Program-made: the position numbers and the translations under genes
Assembly: GCA_902493855.1 (NCBI GenBank)
Contig: CABUQV010000034.1
Location: 1 to 17,798, forward strand
DNA: 17,798 bases
Direction of reading: 5' to 3'
From: an uncultured Collinsella sp.
GTDB lineage: Bacteria > Actinomycetota > Coriobacteriia > Coriobacteriales > Coriobacteriaceae
The notes under the pieces: model-generated
Seen by the model: only the letters and a program-made list of their open reading frames with translations
The model's database searches: none
What the model was told of the DNA's origin: nothing
Part shown: positions 6,662-14,436 of the stretch, piece after piece
Layout of the letters: every line of letters begins with the position of its first letter
Numbering within the stretch: the first letter of the stretch is position 1

Positions 6662-6714
6662 GTGTCTCCCTACTAACAGGCGGTGTGGCGCCGCCAGGTT
6701 ACATACGCTTCAAT

Positions 6715-6748
6715 AATAAACCCAAACGCCCTCGCGCTCGGGTTTATT
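6715..6748 (-). terminator. Terminator after the MFS gene
   Basis: In minus-strand RNA, AATAAACCC pairs with GGGTTTATT and the inner GAGCGC pairs with GCGTTT through two G-U pairs, giving a 15-bp stem with the 4-base loop GAGG. In plus-strand RNA the inner part would hold A-C mismatches, which points to leftward transcription. It lies 34 bases past the MFS stop and 54 bases before the acetate kinase copy 2 start. It either ends the MFS transcript or acts in the kinase leader. Confidence 0.7.
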
Positions 6749-6781
6749 GCGTTGATATATAAGTTATCGGTGCCCAAATAC

Positions 6782-7942
6782 TCACGGCCTTTGACTTGTA
6801 AGACGAAATAGCGCGGGGATATACACCAAAGAAGATATCCCGAGCGCTACAAGCAATATGACTCGAATACCCGCGATGCTGCTCAACGCAGCATTGAACA
6901 GATAGAAAAGGATGGCACCCACCGCCACCATCTGGCTTTGGACCGAAATCAGTGAACAGCGCATCGAAGAATCGACAGCATTTTGAAAAATTGAGTATTT
7001 AATTGGAGCAAATAACGAGTAAGCAACCGTCTGCAGTACATAGAACACGGGCAGCAAATAGACCGGAGTAAAGGGAATCAAAAACAGAGCAGTCAGGAAA
7101 AGGCGCACGATGCCGCAAATACGCGCAAAGCGGCCCTTGTCGACATGAGCAATCACACTGGGCACAATAAACCCTATGGAGGCGGAAGCAAGGAGCTGGA
7201 CCGCAATGGTCACGCCCGAAGCGACAGCATTCATTCCGCGGCCTGCAAGCAACAGTGAGAAAAAGTCTTCCAGAGCGACGAAGGCAAATGCCTGAGAGCA
7301 GTCCATGATGAACGCTGACCGAAGAATGCCATTACCCGCAATAGCAGCACCGATCATCTTCGGGCTAATTCCATGCTCAGGTGACGCCGCAGTGCCTTCT
7401 CTTCTCGCCTCAGGAATACAGACAACGACAACCAATGTCAGCACCATTGTGATGATGTCGACCGAAAGCCCAACGAGATACGCGCCAGCGGACGAAATGA
7501 AACCGCCCACACAAGCGGAGAGGGCATAAGACGCATAGAAAACAAATCGCTCAACGATATTAAGTCTTACGAGCTGGTCTTGAGAGACGCTGTCAATGTA
7601 AATCGCTTCGATGGATCCGCTCACACATGCAACGGCAAAACCTTTGAGAGCAAACGCACCGATTAAAAGCAGAGGAGATCGGACGAGGAGCAGAGCGGTG
7701 TAATATCCGAGCATTCCCGCGACGCCAACGAGGCCGCTCACCTTTCGTCCAAACCTGTCAGCAATATAACCAGTAGGAACCTCAAGAATGAACTTACTCA
7801 CTTGGTATGCAATCATCATGCTAGAAATCGCTACCATCGAGAATCCGACGAATTCAAGGTAAACCGTCAGAAAATACAAAATGGTGCTGAAGTTCGACAG
7901 AAAAACGAACGTCATATAAAGCAAAACCGTACGGTTTTTCAT
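6782..7942 (-). CDS. MFS transporter
   Basis: A 386-residue integral membrane protein with about 12 hydrophobic segments. The major facilitator motif A is clear at residues 58-67 (Gly-Tyr-Ile-Ala-Asp-Arg-Phe-Gly-Arg-Lys), just after Glu-Val-Pro-Thr, a combination common in drug/H+ antiporter-type facilitators. The substrate cannot be read from the sequence. I chose the ATG at 7942, which has GGAGGG about seven bases upstream, over the TTG at 7963. The gene is clearly less GC-rich than its neighbours: a hand count of 7801-7860 gives 26 of 60 G or C, against 41 of 60 in 5941-6000 of the kinase gene. A LysR regulator lies 119 bp upstream on the same strand and may control it. Together they look like a later insertion in the housekeeping row. 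Confidence 0.85.
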   Translation of the reverse strand: MKNRTVLLYMTFVFLSNFSTILYFLTVYLEFVGFSMVAISSMMIAYQVSKFILEVPTGYIADRFGRKVSGLVGVAGMLGYYTALLLVRSPLLLIGAFALKGFAVACVSGSIEAIYIDSVSQDQLVRLNIVERFVFYASYALSACVGGFISSAGAYLVGLSVDIITMVLTLVVVVCIPEARREGTAASPEHGISPKMIGAAIAGNGILRSAFIMDCSQAFAFVALEDFFSLLLAGRGMNAVASGVTIAVQLLASASIGFIVPSVIAHVDKGRFARICGIVRLFLTALFLIPFTPVYLLPVFYVLQTVAYSLFAPIKYSIFQNAVDSSMRCSLISVQSQMVAVGAILFYLFNAALSSIAGIRVILLVALGISSLVYIPALFRLTSQRP

Positions 7943-8022
7943 GCTCCGCCCTCCAAGAGCCAATAGCCCAAACCGAAATCTTGGAAAAGCATGAGGGCAA
8001 AGCCGTCAGTCATGTGTTACAA

Positions 8023-8063
8023 GGCGTCAACATTCACTTGACGCCACGAGGCCAAATGGCCTC
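8023..8063 (-). terminator. Two adjacent hairpins after the lysR gene
   Basis: GAGGCC-AAAT-GGCCTC (8048-8063) overlaps the lysR stop codon, and GGCGTCAA-N7-TTGACGCC (8023-8045) follows at once. Neither is followed by a strong U-run on the minus strand. They may end or weaken lysR transcription before the MFS gene, or be part of the MFS leader. Confidence 0.45.
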
Positions 8064-8952
8064 ACGAAGCGAGATGACGCAATAGGTGAAGAAATACCGT
8101 CTGGTGTCGATCGGTCCAGGCATTTTGTCGATAGCAAAAATAGATGGGCAAGGCCACGTCATGCGAGCCTTCAATGGAGCACTCGCTCACTTCCAGTCCA
8201 TCTGTTGCGAGAGAAGAGCCAGAAAAACTCAATATCAATCCCTCGGCTTGAAGAAACTCAGTCTGCGCCCTGTTTTCGTATTCGACGTCGCGGAAGCGGA
8301 AATTAACCAGCTGAGCCTCGGGACATTGATTGATTGCATTGAGACAGGGTGACAAATTAATGGGAACAGCGAGCCTGCCGCCCAGTAGCTCACGAATGGT
8401 CATAGCGTCCACAGATTGATGACCTGCCGGGCACGAAAGAACCTTGAGCTCCTTTTCACCCAAGAATTTCGAAGAAAGGACGCTGTTCCGTGGTTCTTCA
8501 AATGAGATGGCTGCATCCGAAATACCAAGCATGAGCGACTCAAAACATGTAGCCGTTGGCTGATGCCAAACATCAAGGTGAATCTGGGGGTGCGAGCTTT
8601 CAAACGAGTCGTACCAGTTTTCGGAAAAAAGACGCCCCCGCCCGTGAAGACAGGGGGCGTAAAGACGAAAGTGGCCGTCAGGCGAAACGCCGCCGTTCCC
8701 CGATTGAGCGTACTTTTTGAGATCGTCGACTTGCGCCAGGATCACGCGTGCACGACGCGCAAATTCTCTGCCCGCCGGAGACAAAACAGCCTCCCCCGCC
8801 GATCGGTCGAGCAAAACAATCTGATACTCAGATTCCAACTTTTTTATTGCCGACGAAACGGCCTGCGGACTCACGTGAACGGCGCGAGCTGCTTTGCGCA
8901 CGCCGCCATAGTTCGCTACAGCTTGAAGGTATTCGAGTTGAGAAAGCTGCAT
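8062..8952 (-). CDS. LysR-family transcriptional regulator
   Basis: A 296-residue DNA-binding regulator of the usual length. The N-terminal winged helix-turn-helix is at about residues 4-62, with the recognition region Ala-Ala-Arg-Ala-Val-His-Val-Ser-Pro-Gln-Ala-Val-Ser-Ser-Ala-Ile at 21-36. The rest resembles a periplasmic-binding-like effector domain, though I recognise no specific ligand motif. The ATG at 8952 has GGAG six bases upstream. It lies directly upstream of the MFS gene on the same strand, rather than divergent as is common for LysR pairs. Only 41 bp separate it from the hinT stop, so readthrough from hinT is possible. Base composition is lower in GC than hinT and xseA, like the MFS gene. 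Its effector may be the substrate of the transporter; that is inference. Confidence 0.9.
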   Translation of the reverse strand: MQLSQLEYLQAVANYGGVRKAARAVHVSPQAVSSAIKKLESEYQIVLLDRSAGEAVLSPAGREFARRARVILAQVDDLKKYAQSGNGGVSPDGHFRLYAPCLHGRGRLFSENWYDSFESSHPQIHLDVWHQPTATCFESLMLGISDAAISFEEPRNSVLSSKFLGEKELKVLSCPAGHQSVDAMTIRELLGGRLAVPINLSPCLNAINQCPEAQLVNFRFRDVEYENRAQTEFLQAEGLILSFSGSSLATDGLEVSECSIEGSHDVALPIYFCYRQNAWTDRHQTVFLHLLRHLAS

Positions 8953-8993
8953 AGATTACTCCAAAGGCAGCCAAGTCGACGGCCTACGCGCCC

Positions 8994-9329
8994 TCAGATG
9001 AGGTTCTCGCCCAGGTTCTTGCCGCCGAGAACGTGCATGTGGAAGTGCATGACGGTCTGGCCGGCGTTGACGCCCTTATTGGAGATGACGCGGAAACCGT
9101 CCTCCAGGCCCTTGGCCTTAGCGACCTCCTGGATGGCGTGAGCCATGGCGCCCATGGTCTCGGCCGGTACGTTGTCGGCGATGTCGCTGTAGTGCTTCTT
9201 GGGAATCACGAGCGTGTGGACCGGCGCCTGGGGATTGAGGTCGTCGAACGCGATGACCTGGTCGTCCTCATAGACAACGGTCGAGGGGATCTCGTGGTTG
9301 GCGATTTTGCAGAAGATGCAATCACACAT
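8994..9329 (-). CDS. hinT: HIT family protein, HinT-type purine nucleoside phosphoramidase
   Basis: A small cytoplasmic nucleotide hydrolase of the histidine triad superfamily; Hint members cleave AMP-lysine and other phosphoramidates. The triad His-Phe-His-Met-His-Val-Leu-Gly-Gly lies near the C-terminus. The N-terminus has Cys-Asp-Cys-Ile-Phe-Cys-Lys-Ile, typical of the Hint/PKCI branch, and Val-Ile-Pro-Lys-Lys-His-Tyr is seen in the middle. I chose the ATG at 9329 (111 aa), with AAAGGA seven bases upstream. A GTG at 9347 would add six residues with no family support. It follows xseB by 49 bp on the same strand and is probably in the same transcript. Confidence 0.93.
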   Translation of the reverse strand: MCDCIFCKIANHEIPSTVVYEDDQVIAFDDLNPQAPVHTLVIPKKHYSDIADNVPAETMGAMAHAIQEVAKAKGLEDGFRVISNKGVNAGQTVMHFHMHVLGGKNLGENLI

Positions 9330-9378
9330 GGTTGGTTCCTTTCTCACAGACCAAGGTAATTATATTTGGTCAGGATGG

Positions 9379-9645
9379 TTAGAACGAGAGGTTGTCGTCG
9401 GTGTTGGCGGCTTCGCCGTCGGCGAGCACGTCGTTGCCGTCGACGTCCTTAAGAAGCACCGAGACCTTCTGCTCGGCATCGGACAGGCGGGTGCGCAGGC
9501 TCTTGAGGAGCTCGACGCCGCGGGTATAGCTCTCGAGCGACTCCTCGAGCTCCATATCGCCCGACTCCAGGCTGCGGATGATGAGCTCCAGCTCCTGCGA
9601 GGCCTGCTTGTACGTAAGCTGCTCGACCGGGGTCTTCTCTGCCAT
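9379..9645 (-). CDS. xseB: Exodeoxyribonuclease VII small subunit
   Basis: Binds XseA in the multi-subunit exonuclease VII, which degrades single-stranded DNA from both ends in DNA repair. The 88 residues are mostly helical. The family signature is clear: Leu-Thr-Tyr-Lys-Gln-Ala...Glu-Leu-Glu-Leu-Ile-Ile...Leu-Glu-Ser-Gly-Asp-Met-Glu-Leu-Glu-Glu-Ser-Leu, followed by a Tyr-x-x-Gly-Val-Glu-Leu helix. An acidic tail of about 20 residues (Asp-Gly-Asn-Asp-Val-Leu-Ala-Asp-Gly-Glu) extends past the core. AAAGGA lies upstream of the ATG at 9645. It starts 42 bp after the xseA stop, as expected for an xseA-xseB operon. Confidence 0.95.
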   Translation of the reverse strand: MAEKTPVEQLTYKQASQELELIIRSLESGDMELEESLESYTRGVELLKSLRTRLSDAEQKVSVLLKDVDGNDVLADGEAANTDDNLSF

Positions 9646-9687
9646 ATCTGTTTCCTTTCCTAAAGGTTTATCGCTATGAAACGCGGG

Positions 9688-11166
9688 TTACTCGACCGTA
9701 TCGACCGTTGCAGCCACGTTGCCGTCTGCCATACGCACGCGGATGGCATCGCCGGGCTTAAAGCTCTTGGCGCTCGTAGCCACACCATCATCGCTGTACG
9801 CGATGGAATAGCCGCGGGCAAGTACCTTGAGCGGCGACAGGGCATCGAGCGAAGCCGCTGCACGGCCCAAGTCGGAAGCTGACTTGATGAGCATTGTGCG
9901 CCCCTGATGCTCCAGACGGGAACTCGCAAGCGTGAGCGCATGGCGTTTGCCATCGAGCCCCGAGGTGCTTGCGATCAAGCGCTCGGGCAGACGCTCGAAG
10001 TTGGAGCGGAAGGCCCCAACCGAACGCGTTATGGCGCCCGACAGTCGATCGGCAGTCAGCGCAAGCTCAGACTCGCGACGCTCGACCATAAACGTTGGAT
10101 CATTGAGGCACGGGCGGCATGCGGCGGCATCGAGGGCATCGCCCAAGCGAGCCGTATAGGCATCCCAGGCACGGCGACCGCGCTGATCGAGCATCTCCAA
10201 ATCAACCTGATCCGACCCGATCATCGAAGCCATTGCGGCGCCCAGACGCTGATGGCGCGTCTCGAGCACGTCGGCCAACTCCGTCATAGCCGGTGCCACC
10301 GATTCTGCCGCTGCCGTTGGCGTTGAGGCGCGACGGTCGCTCACCATGTCGCAAATCGAGGTATCGGGCTCATGGCCAATGCCGGTCACCACGGGCACGG
10401 GGCAAGCCGCCACCGCACGGGCAAGCTCCTCGTCGTTAAAGGTCATGAGGTCCTCGAAGGAGCCGCCGCCACGGACAAGCAAAATGCAATCGGGCGCCGG
10501 CGTAATGGCAGCGGCGCGGCGCAAGCCTTCAATAAGCTCTGCCGGCGCGCCCTCGCCCTGGACCTTTGCGCCCACGCAGACAAGCTCGACGAGCGGGTTG
10601 CGACGGCGCAGCGTACGCTTGACGTCGTCGATCACGGCGCCCGAAAGCGAGGTGACGACCGCCACGCGTGAGCAGAACACCGGGATGCGGCGTTTACGGG
10701 ACTCGTCCATCAGCCCCTCGCGGCGTAGCTTTTCGGCCAACTGCGCCACCTGTTGACGCAGCAGGCCCTCCCCCGCCAGCGAGAATGAGCGAGCGACAAA
10801 GCTCATACGACCCGTGGGCTTATAGAGGTTGAAGCTGCCCTTAAAGCTCACCTGCATGCCGTCACGCAGATCGAAAGTGCGCTTGAGATAGGCGCCCTTC
10901 CAGATGATGCAGTCGACGGCCGCCGAATCGTCCTTGATTTGGAAGTAGCAGTGGCCGCTTCGGGCATTGGGACCACGAAAACCCGTGACCTCGCCCAGAA
11001 CGCTCAGCTGCGGAATCGCATCGAGCGCGCCAGCGGCAATCTCCACCGCCTGGCTCACGCTGAGCTCTTTACGCTCTTGCTCGTCCGATCCGTCGAACTC
11101 GGCGGAAACGGCATTGCCGGTCAGATTCCAGCCTGCCACGCAGCCCCCTTTCGTCATCGTGCACAT
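9688..11166 (-). CDS. xseA: Exodeoxyribonuclease VII large subunit
   Basis: The catalytic and DNA-binding subunit of exonuclease VII. An N-terminal OB-fold (about residues 35-130) contains Leu-Gly-Glu-Val-Thr-Gly-Phe and Gly-His-Cys-Tyr-Phe-Gln-Ile-Lys-Asp. The catalytic domain follows, with Val-Arg-Gly-Gly-Gly-Ser-Phe-Glu-Asp-Leu at 231-240 and Gly-Ile-Gly-His-Glu-Pro-Asp-Thr at 262-269, leading into Asp-Arg-Arg-Ala-Ser-Thr-Pro-Thr-Ala-Ala-Ala-Glu. A long helical region and a C-terminal Leu-Ala-Arg-Gly-Tyr-Ser end the protein, as usual. At 492 aa it is somewhat longer than E. coli XseA. The extra length is mostly N-terminal, and the start is uncertain: ATG at 11166 or 11157, or the GTG at codon 10, which has AAAGGGGG four bases upstream. 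It leads the row xseA-xseB-hinT. Confidence 0.95.
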   Translation of the reverse strand: MCTMTKGGCVAGWNLTGNAVSAEFDGSDEQERKELSVSQAVEIAAGALDAIPQLSVLGEVTGFRGPNARSGHCYFQIKDDSAAVDCIIWKGAYLKRTFDLRDGMQVSFKGSFNLYKPTGRMSFVARSFSLAGEGLLRQQVAQLAEKLRREGLMDESRKRRIPVFCSRVAVVTSLSGAVIDDVKRTLRRRNPLVELVCVGAKVQGEGAPAELIEGLRRAAAITPAPDCILLVRGGGSFEDLMTFNDEELARAVAACPVPVVTGIGHEPDTSICDMVSDRRASTPTAAAESVAPAMTELADVLETRHQRLGAAMASMIGSDQVDLEMLDQRGRRAWDAYTARLGDALDAAACRPCLNDPTFMVERRESELALTADRLSGAITRSVGAFRSNFERLPERLIASTSGLDGKRHALTLASSRLEHQGRTMLIKSASDLGRAAASLDALSPLKVLARGYSIAYSDDGVATSAKSFKPGDAIRVRMADGNVAATVDTVE

Positions 11167-11208
11167 GGGCTCCGGCCCCGTGCAAATTTAAGTCCAACAC
11201 ATAGTACA

Positions 11209-11238
11209 GCGCCGCGGGGACACGAATCCCCGCGGCGC
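11209..11238 (-). terminator. GC-rich hairpin after the zinc peptidase gene
   Basis: GCGCCGCGGGGA and TCCCCGCGGCGC form a perfect 12-bp stem with a 6-base loop, 16 bases after the stop of the gene at 11255. There is no U-run. It is a likely terminator or pause site separating that gene from xseA. Confidence 0.65.
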
Positions 11239-11254
11239 CCAGCGACCCAATTTG

Positions 11255-11959
11255 TTATCGGTTGGAGTTTCTGTTGTAGCGAGCCATAAGATAGAGCAGC
11301 TGAATAATCGAGGTGAGCGCAGCGGCAACATAGGTAAGCGCGGCGGCCGTCAGTACCTTCTTGGCACCGTTGACCTGCTTGGAACTCATACCCGACTGCT
11401 CGATGTACGCCACGGCGCGTCGGCTGGCGTCAATCTCGACAGGCAGCGTAACGAGTTGGAACAGTACACTAAACGAGAAGAAGATCAACGCGAGGGATGT
11501 GAGCCCGGCAATGTTCATAAACAGGCCCAAGAGCAACACGATGGTCCAGGTGTTCTGGGTAAAGTTGACGACCGGCACGAGGGCGGTACGTACTTTCATC
11601 ATGGCATAGTCGCTTTGACGCTGGGCGGCATGGCCTGCCTCGTGGCAGGCGACGGCAACGCTTGCGACCGAACCGCCCGAACGGTTGGCATCCGACAGAT
11701 ACAGGTTGTTATCCTGCGGGTTGTAATGGTCGGTGAGCTCACCGGCGACACCCTTGATACCCACGGCATTGCAACCGTTGGCGTCAAGCATGCGGCGAGC
11801 AACCGTGGCGCCCGTGTCGCCGTCCGAGCGAACCTTGGACCAGGTCTTGTACGTCGAATTGATATAGCTCTGCGCAGCAAGGCCAAGCACTGTACAAACA
11901 AGAACAACCAGCAGGTACAGCGGGTCGATGCCAAAGCCGTAACCATAGTAATAAGGCAT
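11255..11959 (-). CDS. yugP: YugP-like membrane zinc metallopeptidase
   Basis: A predicted integral membrane zinc protease of 234 residues, close to the length of B. subtilis YugP (Zn-peptidase family 2). The zinc-binding His-Glu-Ala-Gly-His is at 106-110, preceded by Ala-Cys, and a candidate third ligand Glu175 lies in Val-Glu-Ile-Asp-Ala-Ser. Hydrophobic segments are at about 13-30, 125-150, 153-172 and 203-226, with a Tyr/Gly-rich N-terminus. The substrate is unknown for the family. The ATG at 11959 has GGAGGA six bases upstream. A CCTCC at 11989-11993 could pair with that ribosome site, a weak hint of translational control. It follows rnd by 64 bp on the same strand. Confidence 0.85.
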   Translation of the reverse strand: MPYYYGYGFGIDPLYLLVVLVCTVLGLAAQSYINSTYKTWSKVRSDGDTGATVARRMLDANGCNAVGIKGVAGELTDHYNPQDNNLYLSDANRSGGSVASVAVACHEAGHAAQRQSDYAMMKVRTALVPVVNFTQNTWTIVLLLGLFMNIAGLTSLALIFFSFSVLFQLVTLPVEIDASRRAVAYIEQSGMSSKQVNGAKKVLTAAALTYVAAALTSIIQLLYLMARYNRNSNR

Positions 11960-12023
11960 GCGAATTCCTCCGAATCGAATTACACGTTGGAGGCATTCTA
12001 CCCACTCAACCGGCTAGGCTTCC

Positions 12024-13157
12024 CTACAGGAGCTCGATTTTGCCGTCCTTCACCGTCAACCCCATATTGCCCGAGAGCAAATCGTCCAGGCGTGAGCCCA
12101 CGAGCTCGAAGCGCCAGCCTTCGCGCAGGGGGCTCTGCTCGGGGTGCTCAATATAGTCGGCCAGGTCATCGCGCGAGGCAATGACCGAGGTCGCCACGCC
12201 CGAGCGCTCGGCAACTAGGCGAATGAGCGCATACATCAGGTCCGTCACGCTCTCCAACTCCGGAGAGATCTGACGATGCCCGCGCACCATGAGCGGCAGG
12301 CGATCGTGCGGGCAGCTCGCGCCGCGCTTGATGGCCATGAGCGCGCCGTCCACGTCGCGCTCCCCCAACTGATCGGTACCGCGAATGCTACGGAACTCCT
12401 CAACGCGCACGGGATTGCGCTTAACGAGCGCAAGCAGCGTGTCGTCGGACATGACCCACTTGCGCGGGATGTTACGGCGCTCGGCGCGATCCTCGCGCCA
12501 GGCGGCGAGCTCGCGCGCGATGCCCAACTGGTGACGGCTGCACGAATTGATGCGCTTGACCTTACGGAACGCCTCGTGGCGATCGGCACGGTAGTGCGAC
12601 TCATCGACCAGAGGACGCAACTCGTCGAGCACCCAGTCCACGCGGCCCAGCTCGCGCAGGCGGCTCATCATCTCGGTATAGGCGACGATCAGGTATTTGA
12701 CGTCATCGATCGCGTACTCAATCTGCTTATCGGTCAGCGGGCGACGCGACCAGTCGGTCAGCGACTCGGTCTTGGGCAGCGAGACGCCGCAAAACGTCTG
12801 CACGAGCGCGCCGTAGGAAATCTGCTGGCGCTCGCCCAAAAAAGCGGCGGCGACCTGCGTATCGAAAATCGGTCGTGGCAGCACGCCCACGGTATGGAGC
12901 ATGACCTCCATATCCTGCGAGCAGGCGTGGAAGACCTTGGTCACGCTCTCGTCGGCCATAAGCTCGGCCAGCGGCGAGAGGTCGTCGATTACCAGGGGAT
13001 CGACCGCGACGCTCTCGGCAGGGGTGGCAATCTGAACCAAGCACAGACGCGGATGGAACGTGCGCTCGCGCAAAAACTCGGTATCGACGGCAATCGCGTC
13101 GAACTTACGGGCGCGCTGGCAAAAGTCGAGTAGAGCCTGATGTGTGGAAATGTACAT
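12024..13157 (-). CDS. rnd: Ribonuclease D
   Basis: A 3'-5' exoribonuclease that trims the 3' ends of tRNA precursors and other stable RNAs. From the ATG at 13157 (377 aa) the DEDDy exonuclease motifs appear in order: Asp-Thr-Glu-Phe at 25-28 (Exo I), His77...Asp82 in Val-Phe-His-Ala-Cys-Ser-Gln-Asp (Exo II), and Tyr148-x-x-x-Asp152 in Glu-Tyr-Ala-Ile-Asp-Asp (Exo III). An HRDC-type helical domain with Leu-Ala-Ala-Trp-Arg-Glu-Asp-Arg-Ala follows, as in E. coli RNase D, and a second HRDC-like region may fill the C-terminal part. A GTG at 13193 would add 12 residues, but the family starts at the chosen Met. The ribosome site is weak (GGGTTGAT). It is divergent from the lipid kinase gene. Confidence 0.92.
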   Translation of the reverse strand: MYISTHQALLDFCQRARKFDAIAVDTEFLRERTFHPRLCLVQIATPAESVAVDPLVIDDLSPLAELMADESVTKVFHACSQDMEVMLHTVGVLPRPIFDTQVAAAFLGERQQISYGALVQTFCGVSLPKTESLTDWSRRPLTDKQIEYAIDDVKYLIVAYTEMMSRLRELGRVDWVLDELRPLVDESHYRADRHEAFRKVKRINSCSRHQLGIARELAAWREDRAERRNIPRKWVMSDDTLLALVKRNPVRVEEFRSIRGTDQLGERDVDGALMAIKRGASCPHDRLPLMVRGHRQISPELESVTDLMYALIRLVAERSGVATSVIASRDDLADYIEHPEQSPLREGWRFELVGSRLDDLLSGNMGLTVKDGKIELL

Positions 13158-13221
13158 ATCAACCCATCGAATAAGGTTAGGCCCGAAAAACACGGGTAGG
13201 ATATCGGCATTGCCTTACAAC

Positions 13222-13227
13222 TATACT
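13222..13227 (+). promoter_or_regulatory. Candidate -10 box for the lipid kinase gene
   Basis: TATACT lies 28 bases before the ATG at 13256, in the 98-bp gap between divergent rnd and the kinase. No good -35 is visible, and the leader would be very short. Confidence 0.35.
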
Positions 13228-13255
13228 CGGTTAGTCACAGAACGGGAACGTAAGT

Positions 13256-14173
13256 ATGCGCTGCCTTATCATCCACAACCCGGCATCGGGCCCTAGCTCA
13301 GATGAAATCTACGCATTTACGCACGCCCTCGCGCAGGGCGGCGACGAGGTCGTGATGCGCTTTATCGGCGATGGCATGGAGCCCGAGGACGCCGTGGCAG
13401 ACGTGCGCGAATTCGATCGCGTGGTGGTCTCGGGCGGCGACGGCACCGTCTCCAACGTGCTCGACCAGATGCGCGGATGCGGTGTCCCCACGCTCGTCTT
13501 CCCCTCCGGTACGGCCTGCCTGTTCTTCAACAACATCGGTAATGCCCCCGAGGCGGCGGCGCTTGCCAAGGCTTGCCGCGCCGGTCGCACGGTCAAAGTG
13601 GACATGGGCGAGCTCTTTTGGCTCGACGAGAACGGCAACGAGAAGCGCCACGGCTTCATCATCATCGCCGGCTCGGGCTTCGACGCCGAGATCATGATGA
13701 AGGCCGCCCCCACCAAAAACGACATCGGCGAGATCGCCTACTTCCTCTCCGCGCTCGCCACGCCCAATCCCACGGTGGCGCACTTTACGATTGAGCATGA
13801 CGGCATTGTCGAGGAGCTCGACGGCATCTGCTGCATGGCCGGCAACACCTCGGTCATCCAAAACGACATCAACCTGTTCCCCGACTGCCGTATGAACGAT
13901 GGCATGGTCGACATTGCGGTCATCGAACCCGTAAAAACTGTGCAGCTTCTACCGACTGTGATCACCGCCGCACTCGACCCCGCCGGCAAGGTACTCGGCC
14001 GCCCGCAGTTCAAGATCATCCAGACCAAGGAAGCCAAGATCACCTGCACCCCGTCGCTGGGCATGCAGTTCGATGGCGAGATTATCTCCAGCAATTCGGG
14101 CGTCTTTGGAGCCCGCGCGCTTCCGCAATGCCTCGACCTCATCGTCGACGAATTCTCCCCGCTCGGAAAATAG
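13256..14173 (+). CDS. DagK/YegS-type lipid kinase
   Basis: A member of the diacylglycerol kinase catalytic-domain family, which phosphorylates diacylglycerol or related lipids at the membrane using ATP. At 305 residues it fits the bacterial DagK/YegS group. The N-terminal strand Leu-Ile-Ile-His-Asn-Pro-Ala-Ser-Gly and the nucleotide-binding Gly-Gly-Asp-Gly-Thr at 60-64 are clear. Pro-Ser-Gly-Thr-Ala-Cys-Leu-Phe at 83-90 replaces the usual Pro-x-Gly-Thr-x-Asn-Asp-Phe/Leu-Ala, so the conserved Asn is Cys here. Gly-Ser-Gly-Phe-Asp-Ala and a C-terminal Gln-Phe-Asp-Gly-Glu are as expected. The ribosome site (GGGAACG) is weak. The stop at 14171-14173 is 9 bases before a microprotein gene with a strong ribosome site. 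The true lipid substrate is not shown. Confidence 0.88.
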   Translation: MRCLIIHNPASGPSSDEIYAFTHALAQGGDEVVMRFIGDGMEPEDAVADVREFDRVVVSGGDGTVSNVLDQMRGCGVPTLVFPSGTACLFFNNIGNAPEAAALAKACRAGRTVKVDMGELFWLDENGNEKRHGFIIIAGSGFDAEIMMKAAPTKNDIGEIAYFLSALATPNPTVAHFTIEHDGIVEELDGICCMAGNTSVIQNDINLFPDCRMNDGMVDIAVIEPVKTVQLLPTVITAALDPAGKVLGRPQFKIIQTKEAKITCTPSLGMQFDGEIISSNSGVFGARALPQCLDLIVDEFSPLGK

Positions 14174-14182
14174 GAGGACCCT

Positions 14183-14275
14183 ATGAACGACAATCCCCTG
14201 CTCGGCTTTATCATCATCGTTTTGGCCATGCTCGTCGGCTATGCGATCAACGTGATCCACCGCCGGAAGAAGTAA
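14183..14275 (+). CDS. 30-residue single-span membrane microprotein
   Basis: A short gene, nine bases after the lipid kinase stop. It has the best ribosome site nearby (AGGAGG, six bases before the ATG). The product begins Met-Asn-Asp-Asn-Pro, continues as one hydrophobic helix of about 19 residues (Leu-Leu-Gly-Phe-Ile-Ile-Ile-Val-Leu-Ala-Met-Leu-Val-Gly-Tyr-Ala-Ile) and ends in His-Arg-Arg-Lys-Lys. Acidic N-terminus, single span and basic C-terminus predict an N-out, C-in membrane peptide. A strong terminator follows 35 bases later, so it is the last gene of the unit. I do not recognise the family. It could be a small partner of the lipid kinase at the membrane; that is inference from position. 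Confidence 0.7.
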   Translation: MNDNPLLGFIIIVLAMLVGYAINVIHRRKK

Positions 14276-14310
14276 TTCCACATTGGTATGATATTCATCC
14301 AATTATCGTC

Positions 14311-14356
14311 TCCCCTGCTGTTTATGCATTTGCCAAACAGCAGGGGATTTTCATTT
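14311..14356 (+). terminator. Terminator of the lipid kinase-microprotein unit
   Basis: TCCCCTGCTGTTT (14311-14323) and AAACAGCAGGGGA (14335-14347) form a perfect 13-bp stem with an 11-base loop, followed by TTTTCATTTC. Confidence 0.92.
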
Positions 14357-14402
14357 CAGGCATTCCCAGCTACTTTATTCGGCTACAGTAATTACAGGGC
14401 GT

Positions 14403-14436
14403 CTTTATTAAAGTAAAGCTACAAACTGAGTACAAT
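14403..14436 (+). promoter_or_regulatory. Candidate promoter and dyad for the dipeptidase gene
   Basis: TACAAT at 14431-14436 is a plausible -10 box. The region where the -35 would sit holds the dyad CTTTA-T-TAAAG (14403-14413), with a further TAAAG at 14414-14418. It may be an operator-covered promoter. The leader to the ATG at 14582 would be about 140 bases, with no other feature besides the hairpin at 14539. Confidence 0.35.

Noticed and set aside
4170..6676. Long plus-strand open frames (372 and 399 codons) opposite the two kinase genes
   Set aside because: Both mirror the kinase reading frames, have the same composition bias and match no family. The two resemble each other only because the kinases do.
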